From assembly GCA_902782915.1 (NCBI GenBank), contig CACZOV010000090.1, forward strand, positions 1 through 6,721: a stretch of DNA of 6,721 nt, read 5' to 3'. Positions within the stretch are counted from its first letter, which is position 1, and each line of letters starts with the position of its first letter. The notes beneath the pieces are model-generated. The model saw only the letters and a list, made by a program, of their open reading frames with translations, was not told the DNA's origin and ran no database searches. The position numbers were made by a program, and so were the translations under genes. The DNA comes from an uncultured Erysipelotrichaceae bacterium (GTDB taxonomy: Bacteria; Bacillota_I; Bacilli_A; RF39; UBA660). Positions 6,289-6,721 of this stretch are shown piece by piece.

Positions 6289-6297
6289 CATACTATA
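6289..6297 (+). promoter_or_regulatory. SigK-type -10 element upstream of the CotD-like gene
   Basis: CATACTATA fits the mother-cell SigK -10 consensus CATAnnnTA at every fixed position, 20 bases before the ribosome binding site region ends and 19 before the ATG. The SigK -35 is only a short AC; at the expected 16-17 base distance the sequence is CC or TC, so the -35 is not convincing. An overlapping TATAAA (6294-6299) could serve SigA but has no -35 either. Confidence 0.45.
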
Positions 6298-6305
6298 AAT
6301 TAGAT

Positions 6306-6311
6306 AGGAGG
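6306..6311 (+). promoter_or_regulatory. Strong Shine-Dalgarno of the CotD-like gene
   Basis: AGGAGG is a perfect consensus core five bases before ATG 6317. It is stronger than the sites of the other genes in this window, which fits a highly produced structural protein and fixes the start. Confidence 0.8.
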
Positions 6312-6316
6312 AAATT

Positions 6317-6661
6317 ATGTTTCAAGAAAAGTGTTATGATAGAGATATCGATGTAAATACCAACTTTTTTGCAGACAATATGTCAAATGATATTGATGTA
6401 AATGTTGATGTAGGAAATTTTGATCCTAATATGATGAATAATAATATGATGATGGATAATTGTCCAAATAGACCACTTGTTGAACCTATGCAAGAGCGAT
6501 GTGTACATAGAACAATTATGCATCAAGTACCTCATATTTGCCCAATTAGAACAAGAATTATAAATCATCATATTTATAAACATACTTATAGACCTGAATA
6601 TTCTTGCTGCGAAGAAAATGTAGTAAGCAATATTGATCAAGGTTCATGCTGTAACTTCTAG
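6317..6661 (+). CDS. CotD-like spore coat protein
   Basis: Small (114 residues) structural protein resembling the inner spore coat protein CotD family. The conserved part is residues about 52-107: PLVEP, then VHRTIMHQVPHICPIRTRI, INHHIYKHTYRPEY, CCEENVVSNIDQG; Bacillus CotD has the equivalent VPHIHP, NHQH and FPHT-S blocks and ends CCDY, while this one ends CCNF. It is Cys- and His-rich: eight Cys, with pairs at 97-98 and 111-112. The N-terminal 50 residues are unlike CotD: DIDVN occurs twice (10-14 and 25-29), followed by a Met/Asn-rich stretch (37-46). There is no signal or membrane segment, as expected of a coat protein assembled from the mother-cell cytoplasm. A SigK-like -10, a perfect ribosome binding site and its own terminator indicate a single-gene unit. 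Family assignment is by motif memory, not by search. Confidence 0.82.
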   Translation: MFQEKCYDRDIDVNTNFFADNMSNDIDVNVDVGNFDPNMMNNNMMMDNCPNRPLVEPMQERCVHRTIMHQVPHICPIRTRIINHHIYKHTYRPEYSCCEENVVSNIDQGSCCNF

Positions 6662-6687
6662 GAATAGCAATTGCTATTCTTTTTTTT
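6662..6687 (+). terminator. Rho-independent terminator of the CotD-like gene
   Basis: GAATAGC (6662-6668), loop AATT, GCTATTC (6673-6679), then eight T (6680-6687). The whole of 6662-6679 is a perfect 18-base palindrome. It begins on the base after the TAG stop (6659-6661). This is the clearest terminator in the window. Confidence 0.9.
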
Positions 6688-6699
6688 CTTTGTTATAAT
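6671..6699 (+). promoter_or_regulatory. Extended -10 promoter for the gene starting at 6719
   Basis: TATAAT (6694-6699, perfect) preceded by TGT (6691-6693), an extended -10. TTGCTA (6671-6676, 4 of 6 to TTGACA) lies exactly 17 bases upstream, inside the palindrome of the preceding terminator, so the two signals overlap. Confidence 0.65.
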
Positions 6700-6709
6700 A
6701 CTTTTAAGT

Positions 6710-6716
6710 GGAGGTG
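6710..6716 (+). promoter_or_regulatory. Shine-Dalgarno of the gene at the right edge
   Basis: GGAGGTG matches the anti-Shine-Dalgarno in seven consecutive bases and ends two bases before ATG 6719. Together with the promoter just upstream it shows that a gene begins at the window edge. Confidence 0.75.
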
Positions 6717-6718
6717 CT

Positions 6719-6721
6719 ATG
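6719..6721 (+). CDS. Start codon of a further gene (cut by window edge)
   Basis: Only the ATG is visible. It is supported by an extended -10 promoter and a near-perfect ribosome binding site immediately upstream. Nothing can be said about the product. Confidence 0.65.

Noticed and set aside
6383..6640. 85-residue open frame on the minus strand
   Set aside because: It is antisense to the CotD-like gene, is a low-complexity Ile/Met/Asn translation of AT-rich DNA, and has no family resemblance. The + strand frame has a perfect ribosome binding site and family motifs.
1..6721. CRISPR array, insertion sequence, tRNA/rRNA, riboswitch or prophage
   Set aside because: No regular spaced repeats, transposase or integrase motifs, or structured leaders were seen. 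Intergenic gaps are all under 80 bases and are explained by promoters and terminators.

Overview
This is a very AT-rich stretch (roughly a quarter G+C by eye) with every recognisable gene on the + strand. It comes from a low-GC Gram-positive, endospore-forming bacterium. The evidence for that is PolC (the Firmicutes-type replicative polymerase), an intact sporulation sigma factor SigK, and a CotD-like spore coat protein. Four genes end in TGA and Trp is written TGG, so this is the standard bacterial code and not the mycoplasma code. The AT content and short proteins would fit an Erysipelotrichia-like or related gut lineage of Bacilli, but that placement is inference.

Layout. Positions 1-695 hold the 3' end of polC, followed by a hairpin terminator (731-763). 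Next comes sigK (755-1447), whose apparent start codon lies inside that terminator hairpin, with a weak hairpin and T run at its stop. A good extended -10 promoter (1476-1504) then opens a tight cluster: a TrmH/SpoU-family rRNA methyltransferase (1522-2247), rimM (2251-2721), trmD (2718-3392), an unrecognised 154-residue cytoplasmic protein (3385-3849) and a VanZ-like membrane protein (3827-4276). Gaps and overlaps here range from a 3-base gap to a 23-base overlap, so they are very probably one operon. A second extended -10 at 4277-4282 precedes a 647-residue membrane-anchored surface protein with Ig-like modules and a C-terminal phosphodiester glycosidase (NAGPA) domain (4308-6251). The CotD-like gene (6317-6661) follows. 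It has a strong ribosome binding site, a SigK-type -10 element upstream and a clean hairpin terminator downstream. The last 60 bases hold a promoter, a near-perfect Shine-Dalgarno sequence and the ATG of a further gene cut off by the window edge.

Functionally the window mixes replication (PolC), the late mother-cell sporulation programme (SigK and a probable coat-protein target), and RNA modification or ribosome maturation (TrmH-like, RimM, TrmD). It also holds two envelope proteins (VanZ-like and the glycosidase). No mobile element, CRISPR array, tRNA or rRNA was seen. The points most worth a second look are the sigK start overlapping the polC terminator, the sigK/cotD-like pairing with a SigK-like -10, the multi-domain surface glycosidase, the altered catalytic loop of TrmD, and the unrecognised gene in the trmD operon.
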